Below are positions 49,801 through 60,430 of a stretch of 64,000 nucleotides of DNA, in pieces. The translations under genes were made by a program, and so were the position numbers. The notes beneath the pieces are model-generated. The model worked only from the letters and a program-made list of their open reading frames with translations, ran no database searches and was not told where the DNA came from. This stretch comes from Polytrichum commune (lineage: Eukaryota > Streptophyta > Polytrichopsida > Polytrichales > Polytrichaceae): positions 18,387,666-18,451,665 of the forward strand of contig OX485807.1 in NCBI GenBank assembly GCA_950295325.1. Direction: 5' to 3'. Within the stretch, counting starts at the first letter, position 1. Each line of letters opens with the position of its first letter.

Positions 49801-50160
49801 TTTTTCTTGGTTCAAACTCTCGATATGGGTCGCATTGAAATTGGGTCTCATCATTTTACATGTGACAAGGTTGGGCCTGAAAAAAGTTGGTAAAGATAGG
49901 TCGGATTGAGGCTTAATACATGAGATTCGGGTTGATACTCGGCTTGGCCCCATGTCATATATAAAGCCACCCTAAGGTAGACGTGCCTAAATCCAAGGAA
50001 GCAAGAAAGTGTGCTTTATTTGAGGAGTATGTGGTCGGGATCCGAAAATTTTGGCTTTATTTTTATGGGGGTTGCCTGGAGGTGCCAGATCATGGGCCCC
50101 GACCCCTATCCACCTCCCCTGAAAGTTCGCAGGGGGAAGTTTAACGTCTGCATGAGGGTG
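46852..50160. other. Intergenic region
   Basis: No gene supported. Short open frames such as 46910-47113 and 48050-48247 lack motifs. Small AT-rich tetranucleotide runs occur near 48450-48475. Confidence 0.35.
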
Positions 50161-50162
50161 GG

Positions 50163-50220
50163 GACTTGTGTTGAGAGTTGGGTTCAGCAGAAAAGGAAGA
50201 CCCAACTCTCAACACAAGTC
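50163..50220. repeat. Perfect 21-bp inverted repeat (hairpin)
   Basis: GACTTGTGTTGAGAGTTGGG plus T at 50163-50183 is exactly complementary to 50200-50220, with a 16-nt loop. The size of a plant small RNA and the perfect pairing are notable; it lies about 1.3 kb upstream of the NHL gene. Confidence 0.9.
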
Positions 50221-51545
50221 TCGCGATTATTTTCACATAAAAGAACCAAAATCCAACTTGAATGATAATCAACCATGTTTGAACGGTTTCTCGAGACTCG
50301 AAAGTTGGGAATTTGCCTCCATGTTGGGAGTCGCTAACATGAGTGGGACTTGGGACTTTGAACCCCATGTGAACCGACCCTTAGTGGTGAGACGTAATCG
50401 TTGCCCTTTCATGGGACTTTCTCCAAGGTACAGCTTCCTTGGTGTTTTGGCTTTGTGCCGATCGATATAAACTGTTGTTTCACAACTGTTTATCCATAAA
50501 TAACAATTCTAGATCGACGTCTCGGCCCCACCCCACCCCATAGTAATAAATACATGTTGTGCCACAACCGAAAGCTAAAGAACGTACAGTTGTGAACCCC
50601 TTTAAAAACTTCAGACTAGATATCTCCTTGGAGAAGATGCATGGTACGAACGTGGTATCATCCGTATTATGGTATTATTCCGCTCTTCCGGCTTCTTAAT
50701 GGATGAATAACACGCCCTAAATAACATGCATGAATGGCCAACTCAGCAGTGCCAAGTTGCCAACTCAGCGTTGGGCTCACTGCAGTCAACGAAGGACACA
50801 GCTGGTCCCCCAAGGAAGGAAGGTGGGAGGAAGGCTGGTGCCGCATTGAGGAGGAGAGAAAAGCAACAGCTATGGCGAACAAAGACCCAGTTTTACTGCA
50901 AACGATGGAATGGAAGAAACAGCAGCCTCGTCACACGCTTTGGAGCTATCCGCGTTACCTACGTACTCACTGCTTCTCTATAACAGTCGACATCCGACTC
51001 AACTTCTGCTACTTTCCCACACGTCATTATTTAGTCCTCTCATTATCTATAACTTGTCGGGGTCCGCATCGGTGATTAGCTAGAATCTCAATCTGGGATA
51101 TGAGTTTGGTCTGTTTCGGCAATCGCTTCTTCAATCTTAACCAGGTTAGGGTTACAAGCTACAATCAAGTTCTTTATCTGCTTCGGTGGTTGCATCAAAT
51201 TCAAGATTTTCACGAGCTCAGCGTTACTTCTCCGATTTCTGCCAACAACTTCTTCACCACTGCCGTTATTTTACATCTGCAGCCGCGAGCAAGTTTTGGT
51301 GGTGCTTAATCAATGTTGGTGTCTGATCCACGGTAATCTCATTGGTGATTAGAATCTGGGAATCGAGTATCTGCTTCTGCAGTCATAATTCCTTCAGTAC
51401 TAGGCATTGGAGGGTTACGTAGTCTTGAAGATATTGATTTCATACTTGGGGCCAGTGGTCACCCTGAGGAGTTTCGATCATTGGTGCTTGAGTGTTATCT
51501 TGTAAACATTGGAGATAACAAAAGAAGAAGAAGAAAAAAAAAAAA
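50221..51545. promoter_or_regulatory. Probable promoter and leader of the NHL gene
   Basis: A CTCTATAA TATA-like word near 50973 lies about 570 bp before the ATG. It is followed by a C/T-rich segment and then TCTTCNNC-rich leader sequence. Overlapping open frames at 50726-51075 have no motif. The ATG is preceded by an A-rich run (51537-51545). Confidence 0.35.
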
Positions 51546-52310
51546 ATGGCAGGACAAGGACAAGTGTACCCTGATGAGCCGGTACCGTTGCATTTCACCC
51601 AGATGTTCCAACAAGGCAACGCTCATGCATCACTCCTACCTCCGCCCGCCACATACTCGAAACCCAAGCCACATCGGCACAACTTGTGCTGTGGATTCGT
51701 CACCGGTTGCTGCTGTGCCATCTTCACCACATTGTGCACCATCTTATTCATCGCCCTTGTCATTCTAGGCATCGCAGCTTTAGTTCTGTGGTTGGTACTG
51801 CGGCCCATTGAAGCACCGACGTATTCTCTCGACTCCTTGGACCTCAAAACTTTTTCAGTCAACACAATGTCGTCGTCGTCATCATCAACATTGGATGCCA
51901 ACTTCGTCTACACCATCACGGCGACTAACCCGAACACGAAGATTGGGATCAAGTACGACGAGATTGCCATCGACACCTCGTACAACGGGGTGGTGTTCGG
52001 GCACAGCTCCGTCCCATCGTTCTACCAAGGTCACCAAAACACCACCACCTTCACTTCGGAGTTCGACGTTCGCAATTTTGCACTTGGATCCGGTGGTCAG
52101 AGTGGGAGTAATAATCTGAGCTCGTTGCCGACCGACTATCAGAAAGGCAGCGTTGCTTTGCACACTCATGCGAATGCGAAGCTGCGTGTGAAGATTGGAG
52201 CTTACACTTCTTTTGCAGTTTGGGTGCATGTTGACTGCGACGTGGTTGTGGCTACCTCTTCTTCCTCTCCGGCCACCGTCACCAGCAAGACTTGCCAACT
52301 CAGCCGATGA
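51546..52310 (+). CDS. NDR1/HIN1-like (NHL) protein with LEA_2 domain
   Basis: 254 residues, intronless. A Pro-rich cytosolic head (1-45) is followed by a basic patch and a Cys cluster (NLCCGFVTGCCC, 47-58). One transmembrane helix spans about residues 57-85 (TTLCTILFIALVILGIAALV). A LEA_2 domain covers about 110-235, with the family NPN motif at 128-130 (TATNPNTKIGIKYDEI) and the YQGHQNTTTF block that matches the family's F.Q..K.T segment. Relatives are plasma-membrane proteins linked to defence and abiotic stress; function here is inferred. The first ATG of the frame directly gives the family's usual N-terminal layout. A decayed partial copy follows. Confidence 0.88.
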   Translation: MAGQGQVYPDEPVPLHFTQMFQQGNAHASLLPPPATYSKPKPHRHNLCCGFVTGCCCAIFTTLCTILFIALVILGIAALVLWLVLRPIEAPTYSLDSLDLKTFSVNTMSSSSSSTLDANFVYTITATNPNTKIGIKYDEIAIDTSYNGVVFGHSSVPSFYQGHQNTTTFTSEFDVRNFALGSGGQSGSNNLSSLPTDYQKGSVALHTHANAKLRVKIGAYTSFAVWVHVDCDVVVATSSSSPATVTSKTCQLSR

Positions 52311-52377
52311 GACCTACTTTCCAAGTCGGAATGTATACGGGTTCCAACCAACGATTCGAAGACACGTAGTAGAGACA

Positions 52378-52565
52378 CGTCGCCAGGGTAGCATCGACAC
52401 TGCTTGCAGTTCTCCCAAGGTTACCGGAACAGCATCGTCACCTTCACTTCGAAGTTCGATATCTGCAACGTCGGATTCATACGGTCAGAACGGGAATTTT
52501 AACCACAACCTAGCTGAGCTTACACGTCTTTTGCACTCATGCACCTGCAGATTGCAAAAGAAGTA
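52378..52565 (+). pseudogene. Decayed partial tandem copy of the NHL gene
   Basis: Just downstream of the NHL stop, one frame reads SQGYRNSIVTFTSKFDICNV, which matches YQGHQNTTTFTSEFDVRNF of the intact gene. The DNA shares CACCTTCACTTCGNAGTTCGA and a later TTTGCACTCATGC-like word in the same order. Stops and indels interrupt it and the transmembrane half is absent, so it is not functional. Confidence 0.75.
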
Positions 52566-53398
52566 TAAACTCATCAGTGGTTGATACTCCGACGAAGTGT
52601 GTGATCATTAGTGAATGCATGCTCCAGGGTCGATTGTAACCCAGCTTGATCTGTGATCAGGCTGCACCTAGCATCTCGATCTTGCCAGTGTTTTTGATGG
52701 CGTCAGATCAATCCCAGTTGATTTTGGCAGGCGTGCGTAGGTAGGCAGGTCAGAATTATCATATGCCGGTATACTCCAACGATGAAGCGGGGTGGGTGAA
52801 GGCGCATTGCCTGATTGATCCCCCTGAGTAAGTATGCAGTGGCTAAAATATGATCCAACACCACATGATGTAATCCATCTCTGAAACCCAATGCAAATGA
52901 CGACCGGCATGACTATGCATGTTCAGCGAAACTCGCCATGTCCTAGTTCTGTCTCTGTCTCTTTCCAAATGTGACTGGGTTTGTTGCATTTCAATTATTG
53001 TACCATTCACACTATTACCCAATACAAATATAGAACCCATTTTGCAACTTATATACTACCAGTGACTTTAGTCTCCTGCAAATTAATCTCATCTCTCGGA
53101 GGTCAGCTCATGATTCATGTATCTTATTTTTAATTATTAGGCCCAGCAAGCTGCCAGTTACCGTGTCTTTATAATAACAACTTTGCAATTGCTGCAAGGA
53201 ATGCGAAACGAAATTTACTCAAAACTCTATCAATCAAATCTACCTGAATGTCAAAGCAACAAGAATAGAAGCAGCATACGATTGTTTCGAATGGTGAGTA
53301 GGCATTAGCAGATCAAAAAAGACTACAACCATCCCAAGAATTTATAAGCTGCTACCCAATTTCTCACGGGAAAAAGTCTTTTCATTGAGGCGGAGTCA
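52566..53398. other. 3' flank of the NHL locus
   Basis: Non-coding; open frames on the minus strand at 52668-53040 have no motifs. Probably 3' UTR and spacer. Confidence 0.35.
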
Positions 53399-53792
53399 GA
53401 GCATCCTCAGTCGGTCTAGGTAAAGCTCACTGCAAACCAAAACCTATCTTTTGACTGACCTAAAATTAGAAACTGAAATTACCATCATTAGAAGCACACC
53501 TAAATAAACTTGAGATATTTCTCAAGAAAAAAGAATTGTAAAAATTTGACGTAGGTGAAATCCCTCATTGAAAACACCACATTTTCAAAATTTAGAGGGA
53601 GTGCACCAAATCTTGCTTTAAAATGGAAAGATCCTCCCACACTCCCTCCAAATTTTTGACATTTAGAGGGAGTGTGGGAGGATCTGTCCATTTTAAGCAA
53701 GATTTGGTGCACTCCCTCTAAATTTTGAGCAATTTTAAGCAAGATAGGTCTTGGTTTGCAGTGAGCTTTACCTAGACCGACTGAGGATGCTC
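53399..53792. mobile_element. Young foldback MITE, 394 bp, TCA target duplication
   Basis: Ends GAGCATCCTCAGTCGGTCTA are inverted and almost identical over about 50 bp (one visible mismatch). A second pair of inner arms (GGGAGTGTGGGAGGATCTG against CAGATCCTCC-type sequence; GTGCACTCCCTCTAAAT on both sides) meets at the centre near 53660. A 3-bp TCA flanks both ends (53396-53398, 53793-53795). Three-base duplications and the GAGCATC start suggest a PIF/Harbinger-related MITE, but the superfamily is inference. About 125 bp in the left arm has no partner. Confidence 0.8.
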
Positions 53793-53797
53793 TCAGG

Positions 53798-54120
53798 TAC
53801 ACTAAATATGATATTTAGTGTCACCACTTCTAATTATTAACCCAATCTTATTTCTCATTCCTTGTATATTTCTTGTGGGATTATAGATTTAAAGTTTTGC
53901 AATTACTGTCATTTACCAAGTGGTTTTTCATCCAAATTTCAATCATCCATAACAATATTTCATCACAAGTCGATGACAAGAGAACGTAGGGTTTTGGCAA
54001 ATGGATGAACTCATCCATCATGCATGACAATATTTGTAAACTATTCATAAGAAGTGTTATCCATAAAGTTGTCATAGTGACATCAAATACCCTATGACAC
54101 TAAATACCATATTTAGTGTA
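53798..54120. mobile_element. AT-rich MITE with 25-bp palindromic TIRs
   Basis: Ends TACACTAAATATGATATTTA and, on the complement, TACACTAAATATGGTATTTA, each continuing GTGTC: 25-bp inverted repeats with one mismatch, each itself nearly palindromic. Excluding a flanking TA, the element begins CACTA and ends TAGTG. It starts six bases after the preceding MITE. Inverted relatives lie in 62221-62922. Confidence 0.75.
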
Positions 54121-55802
54121 GCTAGGCATGTTGGTTCACTCAAGTCCGCTTTACACTTTAAGAGGTTGGAGGATTTGGTGGGCTTCCATGGTGTCTTTAT
54201 GGATCCCCATGTGGAACAACTACAACAAGCTCTCAATCATAATTCTAAGCTACCTCTTGGAGATTGTTTAGGAATATTGTTGAGGGTTTTAACTTTGATT
54301 TTGTAGGTACAATAAATTTACTAACATTCCTTAACTTGCGATGAATTCTCCTTTGTTTACTAGTATCATTCCCCCCTTGTTATCTCCCTTTGAGCGTGTC
54401 CACCTTTACACTTGCTCAAACTATTGAGAGCTTGATCTTGAAATGAATATGTATACAAGCAATATGTTGCGGGCCGTGGCCAAGGCTAGATGTCTTGTTC
54501 TTTGAGCTAAGACAAGGTCACCAATCTTACCTACAGTGAAAATGTAGTTGATTATATTATAGCATAGAAGTTGCTTTCTTTATCAACTAGTTCAACTACA
54601 AGTTATCATCAAGGGTCCAAAGCAATACATTTTAAGCATGTTGGGATGAATTAAGCCTTTAGGGGGCAAGTTATTACTCAACCTCTTTTACTTTAAATTT
54701 GGATACAAAAACTGGGAGTGCCATGTAGAGAGACGAGCAACAACTTTTTGTTCATGTGTTGTTGCACATTCTATTTGCAAATTCATTTCAGTCTTGAGAG
54801 ACAACTTTCTAGACATAATGGTCATACATGTTTGGTTTGCACTGCTTCTTTGCCACTTTACACAACAAAATGCTCACTTGATTTAAGTTGAATACACCTA
54901 CATATATTCAAGCCTACTGCAAAACGTCCACAGTAACTGACAAGCATGGGAGAGAAGAAATTATTGTATACAAGTGTACCACTCATTCATCCCACATCAA
55001 AACCTTGAAATGATATGCATCCTGGAGGTTACTTTTTAAGTTGACTTGACACTGGTATTGGCTTTGAAGACTCCAAATTAGTCTACTCAAGATCATTGAG
55101 ATGAGTTGACAACAAATCTAGAGGGTCAAGTTTTTATGTTGGATGGATGAGAGGTATACTTGTATACAATACTTCCCTCTCTCTAGTAGCATGTATCCTA
55201 TCTATGAGATTTACTTGTTGTAAGTGTTGGTCTTGTGAGGAGCCAAAAGAGGATTCCAATACATCTTGGGGGTGGATTATCTGATGTGACGAAGCATGAA
55301 TTTTCAAAATCTTGCAGAATTCAAATATATTTAAATGGTATACATCTACACATAGCTAGTATTTGCCCAAGAGTAGGATATTATAGGGGTCAACTTATAC
55401 GTAAGGTTGATATTTGGTTAGTGTTGAGTAAATCGGATTTCACTTACATTGAGCCTTTGATGTGAACAATCCCATGTCAACTGAGTAGGGTCTGTTTCAT
55501 GCTCCTGTGTTTGTAATTATTTGGGAATAAGCGGGGCGACCCACAAGTGCTTCATATAACTCCAGTGTTTTCATTTGCTCATAAGGAGACACACCCGGCT
55601 CTGTAGAACAATGCTAGCCCAGTAGTATAAGTGGGAAGAAAATACGCCAAAGGCATTGACAAGCAAAAGAAATTGTAGTCCCTTCAGCTTTAGCGAGGGG
55701 ATTTTGATCAATTTGATTTGATACAAATACACAAAGTCCAGAACCCAAAATAGTGGAGTTCTTACGAATCGATTCGAACCCTAAAGCTTTGAGTCATGTC
55801 TA
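54121..55802. other. Intergenic region and 3' flank of the GH30 gene
   Basis: Short open frames at 54094-54306 and 55235-55465 have no motif; the first overlaps the MITE end. Part may be the GH30 3' UTR. Nothing else supported. Confidence 0.35.
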
Positions 55803-58800
55803 TCAATGAACTTTCTCAAAGACTTCAACATGTTCGTTATTTAAGGAGGACACCACGAGTGTCGTGATAGATTTCCCCACCGCACGTATCTCCAGCACAT
55901 GTTTTGGAAAGTTGAGCACCGGGAGAGCCACATGATTCTCAGTCCGTGACGTCCGAAATGGTGCCACTTGTATGTTCAAACCCCGCAACCGGGGTGCCAC
56001 TTCGGAGAGATCGTATTCGACATCCTTGTTGGAATTCCCAGTGTTGGTCAAAACTATCACAACTGTGCTTCCCAAAGGGTTCACGGCCGTGACCAAAAAA
56101 TCTCGTAGTCCCTCGTTCCGGTAGACTTTGAAGCCGGGTCGTATCCATCGCATGAAATGCATCATCACATAGTATTGCTTCTTAATGTCAACAGCGAAGG
56201 GGCTGGTTCCATACACAAGGGGTGTTTGCAGAAGGCCCCAGAGAGACCCAGGTCCTTCAAGCGCTTGCCAATAACACCAGGCTGATGGGTGAAGGTCATT
56301 AATATCGAGGGTTATGTGCCTCGCGACCCCCAACGCCACGTCATGTTCGTCTCCGTTCCAGTTAAGTGGCCCGTATTCCGACATCCATACTTTCTTCCCT
56401 TGTGCCAAAATGTTTCGACTGACCTGCGAATAGAAAACAAAGAAGAGAAAAATCAGTCCACAGCAGAACGGCTATATCTGTAGGCTGCTTCATGCATCAG
56501 CTATTGATAATTCTTGAAGTTGCCACATGGCAGTCTTAAATTGCTTGACACCCACTCAAGTCCTACGTGGAAATTGCAGTTGGGCATCAAAAAAGATGAA
56601 TCAGGAAACATCTTTTGGTATGTTGAGGATTACATCCTCATAGAGCAAGTCAGAACCAGACCTCTAATCAGAAAAAGAAAAGCACTTGGCAGCAGTCCTA
56701 TACCCTTAGAATTATTTTTTGAAACTCTCACAATGTGATGGTACTAACGTGTGATAGTACATCGTGATGAAACTCTCACGATGTGATAACTTCCATTGAC
56801 ACTCAATAATCTGATGAAACACAAACCAATCATAATGGAGAGACGGACTAGAATAACTTATCACACGACTACAACTCTAAAGAAAGCTACATTGTTTTAG
56901 AAGTAACCTACATTTCTCTGGATATGGACAACTCCATCATAGATTCATTTCATTGTTTTCAAAGAAAGCACTATACCTCTTTTCGCTTTGCATCGTCTTC
57001 TCGATTTACAAAGAGAACATAAGTATGTGCATTCACTTGGTCAATGGCTTCTAAGGATTCCTCTCCCATTCCTCGTAAAGCACGGATTGTGTTGTTTGTC
57101 CATGCATCAAATGCACTGATTCGTGTTGTTAGATTTTTCTTCACCAGAGATTTCTTAACTAGTGGAATCACCTGCAGTACAGCAAGATCGTTTTAGTCAG
57201 GCTACAAAATAAATGGTGTGAAAAATTGTGGACATTACAATCAGAGTAAAAACAAGAAACAAGAAAGAAAAGGCAACAAGTGAAGCACTCAACTCTACTC
57301 AGAAGCTGGATAGCATCATCTACGAAAAACAAAATAGGTGCCCATCTTTTTATTGAAAGCCACATGTTTCCGGCCAACATCAATCATATCAAATGCTTAT
57401 AGTATAAGTTCACTTATTCATTAAGGAATGCAAAATGCCCTACTTATGCTTATCTTATACAATCACTTAGGCATTGAGGAGTGCACGATGTCCCACTTAT
57501 GCTTATCTTATTGGATCACTCAGGAATTAGAGGATATGGGCAGAAAACCTTTCCGTTAAGATCCCACCTTATCCATTGACCTTGCTGAGAAGTTGCATCC
57601 TTCCTGAGCAGCTTTATTGCGATCAATATACCACCAACCTTCACATGGCTCATTGAAAGGAGCCAATGTATCAAACTGCAAGCCCCATTTTTTGTACTGG
57701 AGCACAACCTCTGTTAAATAATCCGCAAACGCCTCATAGTACTTAGGGTTGAGGTTGTCCTGACTTTTCCTCCAGTTTCCTGCGGCACATAATGAAGCTC
57801 TCTCAGGTCCTTCAGTCTAAAATAATTCCCAGATATGGTTCACTATGATTCCTCACACCATGTTCTAAGTTAGTGCCACGTGATCACTTCATACCAAATA
57901 AAATACTAGGCGTCAAAACTAGGAACTAACTAAATGAACCCACTGGATACATACCTGTCACAGAGCCACTAAGTGTCATCCAACACGGAGGAGAGTTGTT
58001 GAAGGCTTCAAATATATTTGCACCCCTCTCTCGAGCTGCAAACAAGACATCCCTTTGTCGCTTGTCTACTGACCAGTCATAAGGGGCGTCTGGGCCTGAC
58101 TTGAACCCTGGTATGTCACCAAATGGACGGAGGTTTGTGTCAAAAGTGAGGTCGGCACCTCCACCTATGTTATAGCGCACAATATTCATACCAAGGCCCT
58201 TCTTAGGATCAAACAGCAAATCCACAACGTAGTCAAAGTCATCCTTTGGTAGCCCACCTACAAAATTCGCCCACCTGCCCACATTGGTGTTAATCCAGTT
58301 GTGAAGTCTTCATTTAAAGACTCAGAAACAATGCATTCTGTCTGGAAGACCAGTAAAAGTCCTATAAAGTGGCTTGGACACAGCCTGTAGGGGAGGCCAC
58401 ACATGTTCGAAAATGCCAGTATTAAAACGGAGTTCAGTAGGTCAGGTAAAAGAATTTTGGCCTTGACATGTGCCTAATGTTGAGGAGCTTGGTCTCAAGG
58501 TTTGGGCCCTCTTTTTATGGGCCTAAAACCTCCACTAAAACCTTATAACCAAGCTCCTCAAGATTAGGCACATGTTTAAGGCCAGATTTCTTTGCTTTGA
58601 CCCACCGAACTCCGTTTCAAAACTGGCTTTTTTGAATGTGTGTGGCCTCCACATGCGCTCCGGCTATTAGGAAACGGTAGGGCTTGGTGCAGTTTCATGC
58701 TTATCCAGTTTTATCAATATAGCTAAATGAACACAAATATTTGAGTTTGGAAACTGTTCATAGCATTCTTAGGCATGTGTAAGGATGCCCTTTTTCTGTT

Positions 58801-60430
58801 CTAGCTTTAAGAGTAAACTTTCTAGAATCAAGGTCCTCGAGCTACAGGCATGAATGCTGTGCATAGTCAAGTGGCAAACTATCATTCCTTGCCTATTTTC
58901 GGACACAAAGCTTACTTCCATCTACCAAGATTCATTTGAAGATATGTGTCCCAATGGAATCATTCTTAGGTTGTCCTGATTACTGAAAAACTGTTCCATT
59001 TACATTGAAATCCAGGTAGGCTCAGACTTAAGAAAGTTATGAAATAGTCAAGTGCCAAGCTCTCATTAGTCTACACCTCCTTCATTGTTGCCTATCTTCA
59101 GAAGTTCGGATAGTAAGCCTTCTTCCATCTACCACGATTGAATTGAAGATGTGCAAGCCCAATGGACTCGTTCTTAAAAACAACTACCCAAATATAATTC
59201 CATGTGCATTCAAACCTAAATAGGCTAAGACTTCAGAATGTTATGAAATGGTTACATAAAGTGATCCAACAGTCGACGGCATGCTTCCTCTAGCTGCACA
59301 CACAATTCCATATGCAGAGGAAAGAAGGACAAACTTTTACTTTTTCCCACTTGGTTTTCCAGCAAAGGCAAGCATTGACACTTACCAGCACAAGGATGTT
59401 CCCCAACCCTCCCATATCACAAAAACACCTTCGGGTTCTTTCGGAACCTGAATGAACTCCTCCTGATCTCCACCCAGCCAAAACCCTATCACAGATCAGA
59501 TATGCAAATGCGTGTTGAAAATTGCAGTAAACCGTATGGGAATCCAAACGGGAGTTTTAAACCCAAGGGCTTAACCCCCATTCTGTGGGAATAATGAGGT
59601 AAGCCGCCTTAAGGCAGCAAGCAATAGTAGGTACTGAAATGGGTGATCTTCCTAGCACTTGATGTCTGGTGCACCCTACCACCTCTGGTCCACACAATCA
59701 TAGTGGGGGTTTCCGGGTGAACCCGAAATTTTCAACCCGCCGTGTGGGAACCAAGGGGCTTGTCCGCGCCCATTCATTTACCTTTAAAAGGAAGCAGTAG
59801 TCTTCGGGGGCCCTCTAATTCTTGTGATACCCGTTTTGAGTTTACATCATAGACATAGTTAACGCCACAGACAACATCGGAGTCATCTTTCTTCCGTTTT
59901 GGAAATTCAAAACCACCATGACAAGACACTTGAGTAAAAAAGTAACAAATTATACTGACCTTTGAAGGAATACTCGGCCATGCACCAATCCATGCGAAAA
60001 AACTCTGCACCTGCCCAACAAATCCCTTCTTCTCCACTTTGATGATTTTTTCATCCGCTGCCTCCTTTGAAGTATAATCTGGAGTACTGGGTGAAACAGG
60101 ATCCATTTCTTCAGTTGCTTCTTCTTCTTGTGGAGGCTTCAAAGATGAGAAGATCTGAGTCGACGTCCTCCCTCTATGCAAGTAGGGTCTAGCTACCTCT
60201 AGTTTACTTGTGCTCTTCAATTGGTAGGTATCCTCGCTCAGACTCAAATGTGGAACACTTCGAGGATTGCTTCTTTCTTTTTTCTTCAGGTTCTTCCGGT
60301 CCCAGCAATTGGGCTCTCCAAATGCGTTCTTGACAGGGTATGGAATCCTGGAAGCGATGCCATGGCAACCCACCACCCCAGTATTCTCACTTTGCCAAGT
60401 TGCAGCGGCTTGAAGTGGGCAGGTTGCCAT
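55803..60430 (-). CDS. Glycoside hydrolase family 30, endo-beta-1,6-galactanase-like
   Basis: Probable hydrolase of beta-1,6-linked galactan or similar wall glycans. Coding order on the minus strand: 60430-59960, 59890-?, an exon ending at the donor CTG|GTAAGTG near 59387, then 58274-57955, 57779-57568, 57171-56977, 56423-55803. The last four join in frame. Family motifs: EGWGTSLCWWANFVGGLP, GLGMNIVRYNIGGGADLTFD, DAPYDWSVDKRQRDVLFAAR. The general acid/base Glu in LAPFNEPCEGWW is at 57649-57651 and the nucleophile Glu in VWMSEYGPLNW at 56376-56378, so the catalytic pair is intact. The C-terminal beta domain ends EVFEKVH-stop. The N-terminal 157 codons have no GH30 similarity and no clear signal peptide; the junction between VSQELEG and WGTSLC is not resolved. 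Introns hold two repeat families. Confidence 0.82.
57411..57535. repeat. Two-copy tandem repeat in a GH30 intron
   Basis: A unit of about 62 bp containing CTTATGCTTATCTTAT occurs twice, with AGGAATGCAAAATGCCC matching AGGAGTGCACGATGTCC. Non-coding, within the intron 57172-57567. Confidence 0.7.
58388..58653. mobile_element. Foldback MITE in a GH30 intron
   Basis: Left arm from GGGAGGCCACACATGTTC through AAACGGAGTTC and ATGTGCCTAATGTTGAGGAG pairs with the right arm ending GTGTGTGGCCTCCAC. The centre is the GGGCCC/GGGCC stretch near 58507-58525. Arms about 120 bp, no coding capacity. Confidence 0.75.
58785..59215 (-). repeat. Dispersed repeat R1, two tandem inverted-orientation copies in a GH30 intron
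   Basis: On the minus strand this matches the AP5B1 intron copies: words such as ACCTAAGAATG(A/G)TTCCATT, GAAGATAGGCAACAATGA and ACTAATGAGAGCTTG appear in the same order. Two units follow each other (about 58785-59000 and 59001-59215). Confidence 0.65.

Noticed and set aside
51885-52298. 137-codon minus-strand open frame opposite the NHL gene
   Set aside because: Antisense shadow of a well-supported coding region, with basic low-complexity composition.
57168-57383. Hydrophobic minus-strand open frame in GH30
   Set aside because: Upstream and downstream exons join directly (SMDK to VIPLVKK) with good GT-AG signals, so this is intron.
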